Source: Armatimonadota bacterium (GTDB lineage Bacteria; Armatimonadota; Fimbriimonadia; Fimbriimonadales; Fimbriimonadaceae). Taken from it: DNA of 64,000 nucleotides. Made by a program: the position numbers and the translations under genes. The notes beneath the pieces were generated by a model. That model saw only the letters and a program-made list of their open reading frames with translations, did no database searches and was not told the DNA's origin. The DNA is taken from the NCBI GenBank assembly GCA_029781035.1, contig JAKOXK010000079.1, positions 22,556-86,555 of the forward strand, read 5' to 3'. Positions 8,343 through 16,517 of this stretch are shown here, in pieces (positions within the stretch are counted from its first letter, which is position 1; every line of letters begins with the position of its first letter).

Positions 8343-9173
8343 TCACTCTCGCATTGTCTTGGGGCGGAAAAGCCAGGCCATTGTCAAACCGATTCCCACC
8401 AACAGAGCCAGTATGCAGATCCCAGATCCGGGCCAAGGAAGGTTGAGCCCGACCCAAGCTCCTGAGACCAACAAGGTGGTAGTCAGTGCGAACCCGACAG
8501 TCAAGCGCGCATAGATCCTCTGCTTGCCCCGGTTCTTCCTCGCCAGTTCGAGGAGGTACGGCCCGCCGCAACGGGAGCAAACAGCGAGCCCAGGCTCATT
8601 TTGGTTTCCGCACTTGGGGCAAGTGAGCGGTTCAAACGCACGGGGGTCGGTGACTTCCCGTCTCCACCGCTGGACTTCCCGGTCTTCAGTGAAGAACTTG
8701 TCCCTCAACGATTGCATCGACATGAGGTCTCTCTCCGTTGAAAGCCCACCGAGGGTGTTCTCGGCGAGAGCTATGGCGTGACCCTGTAGCCCGCGGTCCC
8801 AAAGGGCGCGGGCCAGTTCGAACCGTGCCGTGACATTGTCGGGTTGCCTGGCCAGGGCCTGGTGGGCCCGTTCGATCCGGTCAATGTCGATCGTGACCAT
8901 ATCGAACTTCTCCAACTGTGTTTCTGCGAACGGGAAGAATGCCATCGCGGCAAGAGTGACCACCAGCACGGGGCCGGCCATCTGCTGGTGAGGGAAGAAC
9001 AGGGCGACACCAACGAGCAGGATCATCACGAAGAACGTGACGATGCCGGGCAGCACTTCCAGATCCCCTTGAACCATGCGGGACATCAGCCATACTCCGG
9101 CAAACCCCATCACGGGCAACAAGGCGAATGTGACGAGGAGGTTGCCGACGCCCTGGACGAAGTTGTTGTCCAT
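8343..9173 (-). CDS. Membrane protein with central helical region and zinc ribbon
   Basis: A 276-residue protein with three N-terminal transmembrane segments (about 10-30, 43-60, 67-82), a soluble region with a TPR-like repeat (residues 100-150, ERAHQALARQPDNVTARFELARAL), a zinc ribbon CPKCGN-x10-CSRCGG, and two C-terminal transmembrane segments. No family is recognised. It sits directly upstream of yebC. The soluble part is probably cytoplasmic and could mediate protein interactions. Confidence 0.75.
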   Translation of the reverse strand: MDNNFVQGVGNLLVTFALLPVMGFAGVWLMSRMVQGDLEVLPGIVTFFVMILLVGVALFFPHQQMAGPVLVVTLAAMAFFPFAETQLEKFDMVTIDIDRIERAHQALARQPDNVTARFELARALWDRGLQGHAIALAENTLGGLSTERDLMSMQSLRDKFFTEDREVQRWRREVTDPRAFEPLTCPKCGNQNEPGLAVCSRCGGPYLLELARKNRGKQRIYARLTVGFALTTTLLVSGAWVGLNLPWPGSGICILALLVGIGLTMAWLFRPKTMRE

Positions 9174-9237
9174 CAGGAATCACGACGCACGACGGCTGTG
9201 CTTGGGTTCAGAGCACCCCAAACCGTCGGTCGACGTG

Positions 9238-9570
9238 CTACTCCTTTTCCAGATCGTCCGTTCGCACAAGGAGCACGTAGTGAGGCACGAAATCGAGTTC
9301 CTCTTTCGATAGCTGCTTACGAGCTTCTTCGCCGACGTTTTCGACAAAGCGCTCCCTCATCCGCTTGGTGGCTTCCTTGTGGACGTCGGCCGGGATCTTG
9401 GACAGGACGGCGAGGTCGATCTTGACCGCAACCTCGTCCTTCGAATACACGTTCTCCACGGTCCCGGTCAGGCCCTGCATGTGGTCGAAGAACCCATAGA
9501 CCTTTCGGTCTTGGTCTGTGAGTTCTCGCTTCACGATCCGGACTCGGTCGCCCTCTTTGACTCGGGACAT
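9238..9570 (-). CDS. Small SH3/KOW-like protein, hypothetical
   Basis: This 110-residue protein starts MSRVKEGDRVRIVKRELT and continues with YGFFDHMQGLTGTVENVYSKDEVAVKIDL, the pattern of an SH3-like barrel (KOW- or carbon-storage-type). The C-terminal half is a charged helix (VHKEATKRMRERFVE) ending in EELDFVPHYVLLVRTDDLEKE. The frame is open to 9633, but the ATG at 9570 starts at the barrel, and earlier codons overlap the metallo-hydrolase gene. Nucleic-acid or ribosome binding is possible but not shown. Confidence 0.7.
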   Translation of the reverse strand: MSRVKEGDRVRIVKRELTDQDRKVYGFFDHMQGLTGTVENVYSKDEVAVKIDLAVLSKIPADVHKEATKRMRERFVENVGEEARKQLSKEELDFVPHYVLLVRTDDLEKE

Positions 9571-9629
9571 GTCCCAAGGATACCCGTCGCCGTCTTGGCG
9601 GTCCGAACTTGTCAGACGAGAACCGGTGG

Positions 9630-10454
9630 TCACAATTCCGGAATCTCAGCCCGAGTCATAAGCCGGAATCGACCGCTCTCGTCTTGACCGACGTTTCCTC
9701 CGACGACAGAGGGATCGTGTTCGAAGACTACGGTCCACCGCTCTTCAACCGCTTTGGACAAGAAGGCTGCCTTCTCTGTGAGGATCTTCTCGGCACACAT
9801 GTCGTAGCCCATGTGGTAGGCGAGCGGCAGATGGTGCGACAGGGGAATGAGGTCGGCTGGAAAAGCAAGCGTCTCTCCACCGTCCGAGACCTCTACCCAA
9901 CAGAGCCCGCGAGTGTGCCCGTCCGATTGGTGGAGGGTGATCCCTGGGCAGAGGACCTCACCGTCCTCGATCAAGTTCAAGTCCGACTCTTGAAGCACCT
10001 GAACGTTCTCGGCCAAATAGCTGGCCCGCTCACGCGGATTCGGGTTCGACGCGTTGTCCAAATTGGCGCGGGACACATGGTGTCGCGCATCAGGATAGTT
10101 CAGGGCAAGTCCTCCGTCGGAAAGAAACCGCGAGACCCCTCCCGCATGATCGAAGTGAAGGTGTGTGAGCACAACGTCTGTGACTCCAGGCACGGGGCGG
10201 TACGGTCCCTCCTCGAACTGGAAGATCGCGCGCGTCTTGCCGTTCCACTTGTCGCCGCACCCGACGTCCACGAGAAACCGCCGGTCTCCGTCGTCTATGA
10301 CCAAGGACCGCGTCGCCATTAGGATCCGGTTTTCATCGTCAGGAACACACATGCGGCTCCACAATGCCTTGGGCACGGAGCCGAACATCGCTCCGCCATC
10401 GAGCCGGAACATCCCGTGGTTGTGGATGCAGACATTGAACCTCCCAATTCTCAC
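9630..10454 (-). CDS. Metallo-beta-lactamase-fold hydrolase (lactonase-like)
   Basis: The 274-residue protein has the MBL motif HLHFDHAGG, a downstream His in SDGHTRG, an Asp in FPADLIP and a final His in FEHDP, giving a complete dinuclear metal site. The order resembles AHL-lactonase or YtnP-type hydrolases; substrate cannot be deduced. The start is GTG at 10454. A TAAACT hexamer ends exactly 6 nt upstream of this GTG, so translation may begin at the 5' end of the mRNA. It is divergent from the sialidase-like gene. Confidence 0.88.
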   Translation of the reverse strand: MRIGRFNVCIHNHGMFRLDGGAMFGSVPKALWSRMCVPDDENRILMATRSLVIDDGDRRFLVDVGCGDKWNGKTRAIFQFEEGPYRPVPGVTDVVLTHLHFDHAGGVSRFLSDGGLALNYPDARHHVSRANLDNASNPNPRERASYLAENVQVLQESDLNLIEDGEVLCPGITLHQSDGHTRGLCWVEVSDGGETLAFPADLIPLSHHLPLAYHMGYDMCAEKILTEKAAFLSKAVEERWTVVFEHDPSVVGGNVGQDESGRFRLMTRAEIPEL

Positions 10455-10466
10455 AGAGTGAGTTTA
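10452..10466 (-). promoter_or_regulatory. Candidate leaderless promoter/start (MBL hydrolase)
   Basis: On the minus strand, GATAAACT is followed by six bases and then the GTG start. With the usual 6-7 nt from -10 to +1, the transcript would begin at the start codon. The same GATAAACT-N6-RTG arrangement precedes serC. Confidence 0.5.
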
Positions 10467-10503
10467 TCGAGAAACGCGATATGATGAGGGCCGAACGAGA
10501 GTC

Positions 10504-11508
10504 ATGTTTGCAGTTCAAAGCGCCGTGCTTCTCAAGGAGGACGTCTTTCGCGATCCCCCGTTCGCCTCGTGCCACGCGGCTACGATCGAGGAATCCCACG
10601 GATGTGTCGTCGCTGCATGGTTCGCTGGCAGCCGTGAGGGTGCTGACGATGTCGGCATTTGGGTCGCACGGCGCGAGAAAGGAGCTTGGACTCGTCCCAA
10701 GGAGGTCGAAGTCGGGAAGGACAGGCAGGGCCGAGCGCAGCCCTGTTGGAACCCCGTGCTCTTCCAGCCGAGAAGGGGCCCGCTCCTCCTTTTCTTCAAA
10801 GTCGGCCCCGACCCTGTCCACTGGTGGGGCATGATGGCTTCCAGCCCAGACGGTGGCCTCCATTGGCTCCGGGCTGTCCGTCTACCGGAGGGATTCCTGG
10901 GGCCCATCAAGAACCGGCCCCTTGAAACGCCGGCAGGAACCATCCTGTGCCCAAGCAGCACGGAAGGCCACGGCTGGCAAGTTCACTTCGAGTTCACCGC
11001 CAACAACGGCGGCAGTTGGTCGAAGACTCCGTCAGTGAACGACGGGAAGTCGATCCGGGCGATTCAGCCGAGCTTGCTGGACCTGGGGAAGGGGCATCTC
11101 CGAGCCGTTGGGCGGACACAGGAGGACCGGGTGTTCCAAACGGACTCAAGCGATTACGGGCGGACGTGGGGCCCGATGACCCTTGGTGATCTTCCTAACA
11201 ACAACTCTGGGCTTGATGCGACGACGCTAAGCAACAAGACCTTCTTGATGGTCTGCAATAACGTGACGCGCACCCCCGGAGAGTGGTCTGGACGCCGTTC
11301 TCCTTTGAGCGTAAAGGTCTCGTCAGACGCGGTTCACTGGCACGAGGTGCTGACGCTCGAAGACGAACCAGGCGAGGAGTTTTCCTACCCGACCGTGATC
11401 CAGACCCGCGACGGGCTTGTGCATGTCGTTTACACATGGAAGCGCAAGACGATCAAGCACGTCGTGATCGATCCAGCCAAAATCCCTCAAGGCAGTCCCA
11501 AGGGTTGA
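10504..11508 (+). CDS. Sialidase/BNR-repeat family protein
   Basis: This 334-residue six-bladed propeller has Asp-box repeats SPDGGLHW, NNGGSWS and SSDYGRTW, a SxDxGxTW-type motif of the sialidase superfamily, and an early AWFAGSREGADDVGIW segment typical of exo-sialidase-like proteins. No signal peptide is evident (start MFAVQSAVLLKEDVF), so it may be cytoplasmic or exported unconventionally. It may act on a glycan, but the full set of sialidase catalytic residues was not traced. Its 3' end overlaps the convergent DUF4838 gene by 22 bp. Confidence 0.82.
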   Translation: MFAVQSAVLLKEDVFRDPPFASCHAATIEESHGCVVAAWFAGSREGADDVGIWVARREKGAWTRPKEVEVGKDRQGRAQPCWNPVLFQPRRGPLLLFFKVGPDPVHWWGMMASSPDGGLHWLRAVRLPEGFLGPIKNRPLETPAGTILCPSSTEGHGWQVHFEFTANNGGSWSKTPSVNDGKSIRAIQPSLLDLGKGHLRAVGRTQEDRVFQTDSSDYGRTWGPMTLGDLPNNNSGLDATTLSNKTFLMVCNNVTRTPGEWSGRRSPLSVKVSSDAVHWHEVLTLEDEPGEEFSYPTVIQTRDGLVHVVYTWKRKTIKHVVIDPAKIPQGSPKG

Positions 11509-13199
11509 GCCGCCTCAGCTCCGATCCGCTTCAAAAACTCCTCGGCGTCACCGCCTTCCGACGTTTGCGTGACACCGAACCGACGGATGCTCGTGGCCAG
11601 GGCCTTGACGTATGACGCGTGTCGGGGATCTTCCGAAGTCGTACGAGTCACTTGCAAGAATTCCAGGCCCATTCGTGCCTTCTGCACCATCCACAGCGCT
11701 GTCGGATCGTTTGCGACGGCCAGTTCGGCTCGATCGAACAGACTCGCCCCGGTGGTCAGTACATCGTTTGTGAAGTACGGTGCCGTCGGCGGGTCGTAGA
11801 TCGTCGCGTGGACTCCAGATTCTCGAGCTGCGCGGTGAGTCAAATTGATCCACTCCAGAATCTCGGGCGCGGCCTTTCCGTAGACGCCTTCAAGGAACTC
11901 ATGGATGACAGGTCTCGCTGGCAAGTTCGGTGTCCACATGAGGCGGGCCATCAAATAGGACTTCAGTTCGGCCATGTCGCCGCCACCGCCTGGCGCGTAG
12001 TCCCCCTCTTCGAAGATACCGACGACACCGCTTTCGTGGAACAGTCGGATGTCCCCAACGATCTCGTCGATGCAGGGAAGTGGTTGAAGGTAGCTGGCGA
12101 AATCGGTGCAGTAGTGCCAGATGTAAAGTTGATTCGTGATTCGTGACCAGTCTTTGAGGTTCGCCAAAGGAACCTTGTTCCTGTCACAGCCGTCCAGCGG
12201 GTGGGCAAAGCACGCACCGATGGGAGCGAGCCTCACACGGACATTCTTGTGCGGTTTCTCGTGGAGCGGTGGTTTCTCACTCCATTGGTAGGCGAGTGTG
12301 TCGATCAACACCTGGGGATGGTCTTTGCCGATCGCGTCGGCCACCTTGTTCACAAAGCGGAGCAACGGGCCGGATGGCGATCCCTCTTCGGTTTCGACCT
12401 TCCTGCAAGCATCACATTCGCAGTTCGAGTACGTGTCGTTTTGAGAGACTGAGAAGATCGTGGCCTTCGGATTCTCTTTGATCCACTGCTCGACCTTGTC
12501 GATGACTATACGCAGCACGTCGGGGTTGGTCAAGCAGAGTTGCGCGTACCCGCCTTGTCGCTGACCTTTGACAAGGGAGAAGTACTCAGGGTGGTCTTTG
12601 AAATACGTTTCGGGGGGAACCAGCTCTGAGAACGTATGGACGAACTTGCCGTACGACACCTTGCCTCCGACGCTGTCGTCGAGGGGCATCGAGTTGCCGT
12701 TGACCCTGTTCCTCAGGCACCAGTCCCTGTCAGAAAAGGCCTCAGTGAAGAAGGGCTCCCGGTACTCAAAAGCCGGCCGCTGGCGAGTGTCGAGTTGCGG
12801 AACCGTCAGGGTGGGCTTCTTCGGAATGAACGAGCACTTGGCCGTGAACCACCGACAGCCAACTACGTCTTGCAGGAACCCGTAGCACCCGTACATCGCG
12901 CCTCGCTGTCCGCCGCCACGGATAACGATCCCATCCTTGTCGCTCCGGATGGTGTACTCCTCCTCGCGGAGGTTCGGTTCATTGGCGATGCGGATCGCTT
13001 GTCTGCCTCGGGGCAGTTTCGAGAGCACGGGGAGTTCGGCACCCGTGACTTGGCGGAGGAAACTCTGCAACTCCTCGGCGCCGTGTCGTAGTGCCGGCGG
13101 CCCTACGTTAGCAACGATGGCCCAACGGCTGTGGCCGTCGCGGACGATGGTTTGGGTCGCGGGAGTGACGATACTCGCGAAGACGAGGCTGGCGAACAC
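11487..13199 (-). CDS. Secreted DUF4838 (glycoside-hydrolase-like) protein
   Basis: A 570-residue protein starting with GTG. A short signal peptide (MFASLVFASIVTPATQT) precedes an N-terminal domain with HGAEELQSFLRQVTGAELPV, like the alpha-glucuronidase N-terminal fold, then RGAMYGCYGFLQDVVGCRWF and a DUF4838 barrel with VSQNDTYSNCECDACRKVE (Cys cluster) and YQWSEKPP. The family sits near polysaccharide-degradation genes and is thought to be hydrolytic, but the activity is not established. The facing 3' overlap with the sialidase-like gene suggests a compact carbohydrate-related pair. Confidence 0.85.
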   Translation of the reverse strand: MFASLVFASIVTPATQTIVRDGHSRWAIVANVGPPALRHGAEELQSFLRQVTGAELPVLSKLPRGRQAIRIANEPNLREEEYTIRSDKDGIVIRGGGQRGAMYGCYGFLQDVVGCRWFTAKCSFIPKKPTLTVPQLDTRQRPAFEYREPFFTEAFSDRDWCLRNRVNGNSMPLDDSVGGKVSYGKFVHTFSELVPPETYFKDHPEYFSLVKGQRQGGYAQLCLTNPDVLRIVIDKVEQWIKENPKATIFSVSQNDTYSNCECDACRKVETEEGSPSGPLLRFVNKVADAIGKDHPQVLIDTLAYQWSEKPPLHEKPHKNVRVRLAPIGACFAHPLDGCDRNKVPLANLKDWSRITNQLYIWHYCTDFASYLQPLPCIDEIVGDIRLFHESGVVGIFEEGDYAPGGGGDMAELKSYLMARLMWTPNLPARPVIHEFLEGVYGKAAPEILEWINLTHRAARESGVHATIYDPPTAPYFTNDVLTTGASLFDRAELAVANDPTALWMVQKARMGLEFLQVTRTTSEDPRHASYVKALATSIRRFGVTQTSEGGDAEEFLKRIGAEAAQPLGLP

Positions 13200-13299
13200 A
13201 ACCTAGTATGTCTCATGGCGCCCTGGCAATTCCTCCTGTGTTTTCCGGACGCGAGCGATCACTAGCCAGTTCTAATCACGCTTTTTTCGAGTGAGTTCG

Positions 13300-13305
13300 T
13301 ATACT
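13300..13305 (+). promoter_or_regulatory. Candidate -10 element TATACT ahead of secreted propeller gene
   Basis: TATACT lies 35 nt before the ATG at 13340, which has its own GAGGGG ribosome-binding site, so a leadered mRNA is likely. No good -35 hexamer is seen at 16-18 nt. Confidence 0.45.
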
Positions 13306-13339
13306 AGGCGGACTCCTGCCCTTCTGAGGGGTCGTTCTT

Positions 13340-15298
13340 ATGGTTTTGGCTCGTGTGACGGTCTGTGCAGCAGTCTTGTTCGGGTTTGGGTTTGGGCCAC
13401 TCGGTGCCTGGGCGCAAATGGGCGTCCAGGGGTGGGAGAGCCATGCCGGTAATCCCCAGCACACCGCCAATTCGCCAGTGGCAGCCCAGCAGGCGCTTCG
13501 GATCCGCTGGTCAACACCGGTGGACTTGAACCCACAGTACAGCGGCAACGACCTCTTGATCCACTATGGGACTCCCTTGGTCACGAGGAACGCGACCGTC
13601 ATCGTAACGGTCAAAACGGGGGCGACCGATGGATTCAAGGTCGAGGGCCGGCGTGTCTACGATGGCCAGCTGCTGTGGACACAGGCCACCGACTACTCCC
13701 TGCCCCCCTACGATTGGACACCACCGTGTGGTTGCACCCTCGTGAGTCGGACGAAACTGGCCGTCCCGGGTGCTGGCGGAACTGTCTACGTGCGGCGAGA
13801 TGCCGACGATCCCAACTCGGTTGTCGACCAGTTCTGCTTTTACGGGCTCGCTGAATACGGAGCCCACAAGGCCACGTACGACGACAGGGTCAAGATCACC
13901 TCACCCTTGACCGCCGATGCACAAGGGAATGTTTACTTCACCTACGAGGTATCGGGGCCAACGCCGGCGAACCTCGTGAGCGGCATCGCCAAGATCGGCC
14001 CGGACGGAACGGGAACTTGGGTGAGCGCGGCTCAAGCGGCCAACGATTCAGGCATCAGCTATGCCCTCCTGAACTGCGCACCAGCGTTGAGCAACGACGG
14101 TTCAATCGTCTATGTCGGGGTCGGCGGCGACCGCTACTATCTCCTCGGCCTGTCAACGACCGATCTCAGCACCGTCTATAAGGTGCAGCCCCTTGATCCC
14201 CATACAGGGAACCCGGCTCTTGTCAGCAGCGACAGCACGGCCACACCAATGGTGGGGCCAGATGGCGACGTTTACTTTGGGATGTTCGACAATCCGTTTG
14301 GCTACACCCACTTGCGCGGGTACATGCTTCACTTTGACCAGACCCTTCAGGCCAAAGGCTATCCCGGCGCATTTGGGTGGGACGACACGGCGTCGGTCGT
14401 GCCTGCCTCGTGCGTGCCTTCCTATCACGGCTCGTCGACCTATCTCATCCTCACGAAGTACAACAACTACTTGGAGGGTGGAGGAGACGGTTCGAACAAG
14501 GTCGCGGTGCTGGATCCGAACGACTTCCAAGTCGACCCGATCGACGGTACTCCGACCATGAAGGAGGTCTTGACCGTCTTGGGACCGACGACCGATCAAC
14601 GCGGTGGAGTGAAGGAATGGTGCATCAACTCGGCCGCGATCGACCCTGTCCGCAAGTGCGCCATCGTCAATTCAGAGGACGGAAGCTGCTACACCTGGGA
14701 CTTCACAAGCAACGTCCTCCAAGACACACAGGTTTTGACATCTGGGATCGGTGAGGCGTACACGCCCACGATCATTTCGCCTGAAGGCACGGTGTTCGCG
14801 ATCAACAACGCGAGCCTCTACGCACTTGGAGACAACACGTGCCTTCCCACGACAATGAGCATGGTTCGTGGCCGAGCGACTTCAGGATCCCTCTCCAGCG
14901 TCTATTACGACGATGCGGACCGGCTGGAACTGGCGCCCGGTCCGGTCATCACGTCGAACGACTCGCCGATCCAGCTCTACATGAGCGGGAACGGGTTTGC
15001 CGATGTCGGGCAGAACGGTTCGTTTTCCTGCCGCCTCAAGTCCCTTGCCAGTTCAGTGAATATCAGGCAGACCCTCCAACTGTGGGATTTCACGAATCTG
15101 AGCTGGGTGACGGTCGACCAGCGGACGATCAGCTCCAGCGAGTCCGATGTCCAAGTGCCCGTCTCAAACCCTGCGCGGTTCCTTTCGCCGATCACCCATG
15201 CCGTCTTGTCCCTCGTCAGTTACAAGCCCGTGGGGCCGGTGACAATCCAGAATTGGCGCGTCAAAGTCAACGTTGCCTCCTGGACCTTGAACCCGTAA
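13340..15298 (+). CDS. Secreted PQQ-like beta-propeller protein
   Basis: This 652-residue protein has a signal peptide (hydrophobic run about 4-20, ending GAWAQ) and then GWESHAGNPQHTANSP, the usual start of PQQ-type propellers (outer-membrane or secreted WD-like). Blades repeat segments such as ADAQGNVYFTYEVSG, LSNDGSIVYVGVGG and VGPDGDVYFGMFD. No PQQ-dehydrogenase active-site pair is seen, so it is more likely a scaffold or binding protein than an alcohol dehydrogenase. The ATG follows a GAGGGG ribosome-binding site. The prepilin-like gene lies 144 bp downstream. Confidence 0.8.
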   Translation: MVLARVTVCAAVLFGFGFGPLGAWAQMGVQGWESHAGNPQHTANSPVAAQQALRIRWSTPVDLNPQYSGNDLLIHYGTPLVTRNATVIVTVKTGATDGFKVEGRRVYDGQLLWTQATDYSLPPYDWTPPCGCTLVSRTKLAVPGAGGTVYVRRDADDPNSVVDQFCFYGLAEYGAHKATYDDRVKITSPLTADAQGNVYFTYEVSGPTPANLVSGIAKIGPDGTGTWVSAAQAANDSGISYALLNCAPALSNDGSIVYVGVGGDRYYLLGLSTTDLSTVYKVQPLDPHTGNPALVSSDSTATPMVGPDGDVYFGMFDNPFGYTHLRGYMLHFDQTLQAKGYPGAFGWDDTASVVPASCVPSYHGSSTYLILTKYNNYLEGGGDGSNKVAVLDPNDFQVDPIDGTPTMKEVLTVLGPTTDQRGGVKEWCINSAAIDPVRKCAIVNSEDGSCYTWDFTSNVLQDTQVLTSGIGEAYTPTIISPEGTVFAINNASLYALGDNTCLPTTMSMVRGRATSGSLSSVYYDDADRLELAPGPVITSNDSPIQLYMSGNGFADVGQNGSFSCRLKSLASSVNIRQTLQLWDFTNLSWVTVDQRTISSSESDVQVPVSNPARFLSPITHAVLSLVSYKPVGPVTIQNWRVKVNVASWTLNP

Positions 15299-15441
15299 GC
15301 GCGGTTGGCGGTCAGCGGGTTCGTTAACAACCGGTTCGGACTGGGCGATGGGTCGCGGGAGCCAGCTTAACCGGAAGCAAACCACGGGGAAACCCTCGCT
15401 TAACGGTGCGCGTGGACCATTGCGGTGCCGAGGAGGCACAC

Positions 15442-16314
15442 ATGCGATATAAAGCGTTCACCCTTATTGAACTCCTTGTGGTCATTGCCATCATTGCGAT
15501 TCTCGCAGCCATTCTCTTCCCCGTGTTCGCCCAGGCGAAAGCCGCCGCAAAGAAAACATCGGCCCTGAGCAACATGAAGCAGCTTGGTACTGCCGCGATG
15601 ATGTACGCGACAGACAATGAAGACAGATTCCCGTCGGTATACGACGGCGGAGACTCGACCAACCACGGCGGCGATCCGATCGCCACGATGTACCCGTACA
15701 TCAAGAACCTCCAGATTTGGGTCGGCAAGTACCGGTCAAACGACGATCAAGTCGGCCTCGACACCAACGGAAACGTGGTTTATGGCCGGAACGACGTCGG
15801 CTACAACTGGGGCTTTGAAATCCGGGCTGCAGAGGGCATGATCAACGAAGAGCAGTGCACGGACGGAGGGGCTGTCCAGGGGTGTGGGGGCCGCGGGGGG
15901 CGGCGGTTCAACGCTGGAAAGTCAAACACCCAAATGGCCAGCCCCGCGCAGTTGTTCGCCTTTGGCAACACCTACGACACGCCACGGCAAACGATCGGCA
16001 GCATCGATTGGTTCTTCGACGACTATCCCGGCGGATCGCGAAACAACGACATCTACTTCACAGGCAAGACGACAATGGTCTTTGCCGACGGTCATGCGGG
16101 CACGATCGCGTGGAAGGGGGGCTACATCTCGCAGTACGACATGCTGATCGGATCGCCCAAGAACTTCGGCCAGCGCGTCAACGGGTACTGCTCGGATCCG
16201 GACGGCACCGTGAATCCGTTCCCGCGAGACGGGTTCCCACTGGGAAAGGGCTGGAAGTGCAGTACCTTCCTAGCGTTCCCCGAAGCTTCTGGGGTGCAGT
16301 GGTGGACCGACTAG
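15442..16314 (+). CDS. DUF1559-type prepilin with N-terminal methylation motif
   Basis: The 290-residue pseudopilin begins [18 protein letters not shown], with the prepilin peptidase site A/F-TLIE at residues 5-6, followed by [39 protein letters not shown]. The globular part ends with the FADGHAG (H-X9-DG-like) motif. This class is abundant in Armatimonadota and Planctomycetes. It should be processed by PilD and inserted into a type II secretion or pilus-like fibre. AGGAGG lies 5 nt before the ATG at 15442, which decides the start over the upstream codon at 15406. Confidence 0.93.
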   Translation: MRYKAFTLIELLVVIAIIAILAAILFPVFAQAKAAAKKTSALSNMKQLGTAAMMYATDNEDRFPSVYDGGDSTNHGGDPIATMYPYIKNLQIWVGKYRSNDDQVGLDTNGNVVYGRNDVGYNWGFEIRAAEGMINEEQCTDGGAVQGCGGRGGRRFNAGKSNTQMASPAQLFAFGNTYDTPRQTIGSIDWFFDDYPGGSRNNDIYFTGKTTMVFADGHAGTIAWKGGYISQYDMLIGSPKNFGQRVNGYCSDPDGTVNPFPRDGFPLGKGWKCSTFLAFPEASGVQWWTD

Positions 16315-16514
16315 CCTCAAGGTTTCTGCTACTTGTGGCAGCCGGGTCCATTGTCAGTGGCCTGGTATGGGGTTGCGCTTCTTCTGAGGCGTCGACACCA
16401 GAGCCACAGGCCTCACAGGACAACGCCAGCCAGGCGGCGTCCCAGTGGACCCAAGAGCAGAAAGACGCCTTTGCCCGTGCGCACAAGAGGGCGCGAAAAG
16501 GCGAGGACAAGTAG
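16302..16514 (+). CDS. Small predicted lipoprotein overlapping the prepilin gene end
   Basis: This frame begins with tandem GTG codons (16299 and 16302) inside the last codons of the prepilin gene and runs 70 residues. The protein has a basic start, a hydrophobic stretch ([19 protein letters not shown]) and a lipobox-like VWGC, then a Ser/Glu/Gln-rich tail ending [11 protein letters not shown]. It is likely translated by coupling to the prepilin gene. Short, but the signal peptide and overlap support it. It ends 3 bp before the convergent uvrC stop. Confidence 0.6.
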   Translation: MDRLASRFLLLVAAGSIVSGLVWGCASSEASTPEPQASQDNASQAASQWTQEQKDAFARAHKRARKGEDK

Positions 16515-16517
16515 GCC

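Noticed and set aside
7328..8446. Open frame of 372 codons on the plus strand opposite yebC and the rhomboid gene
   Set aside because: YebC and rhomboid motifs on the other strand are unambiguous; the plus frame has no domain.
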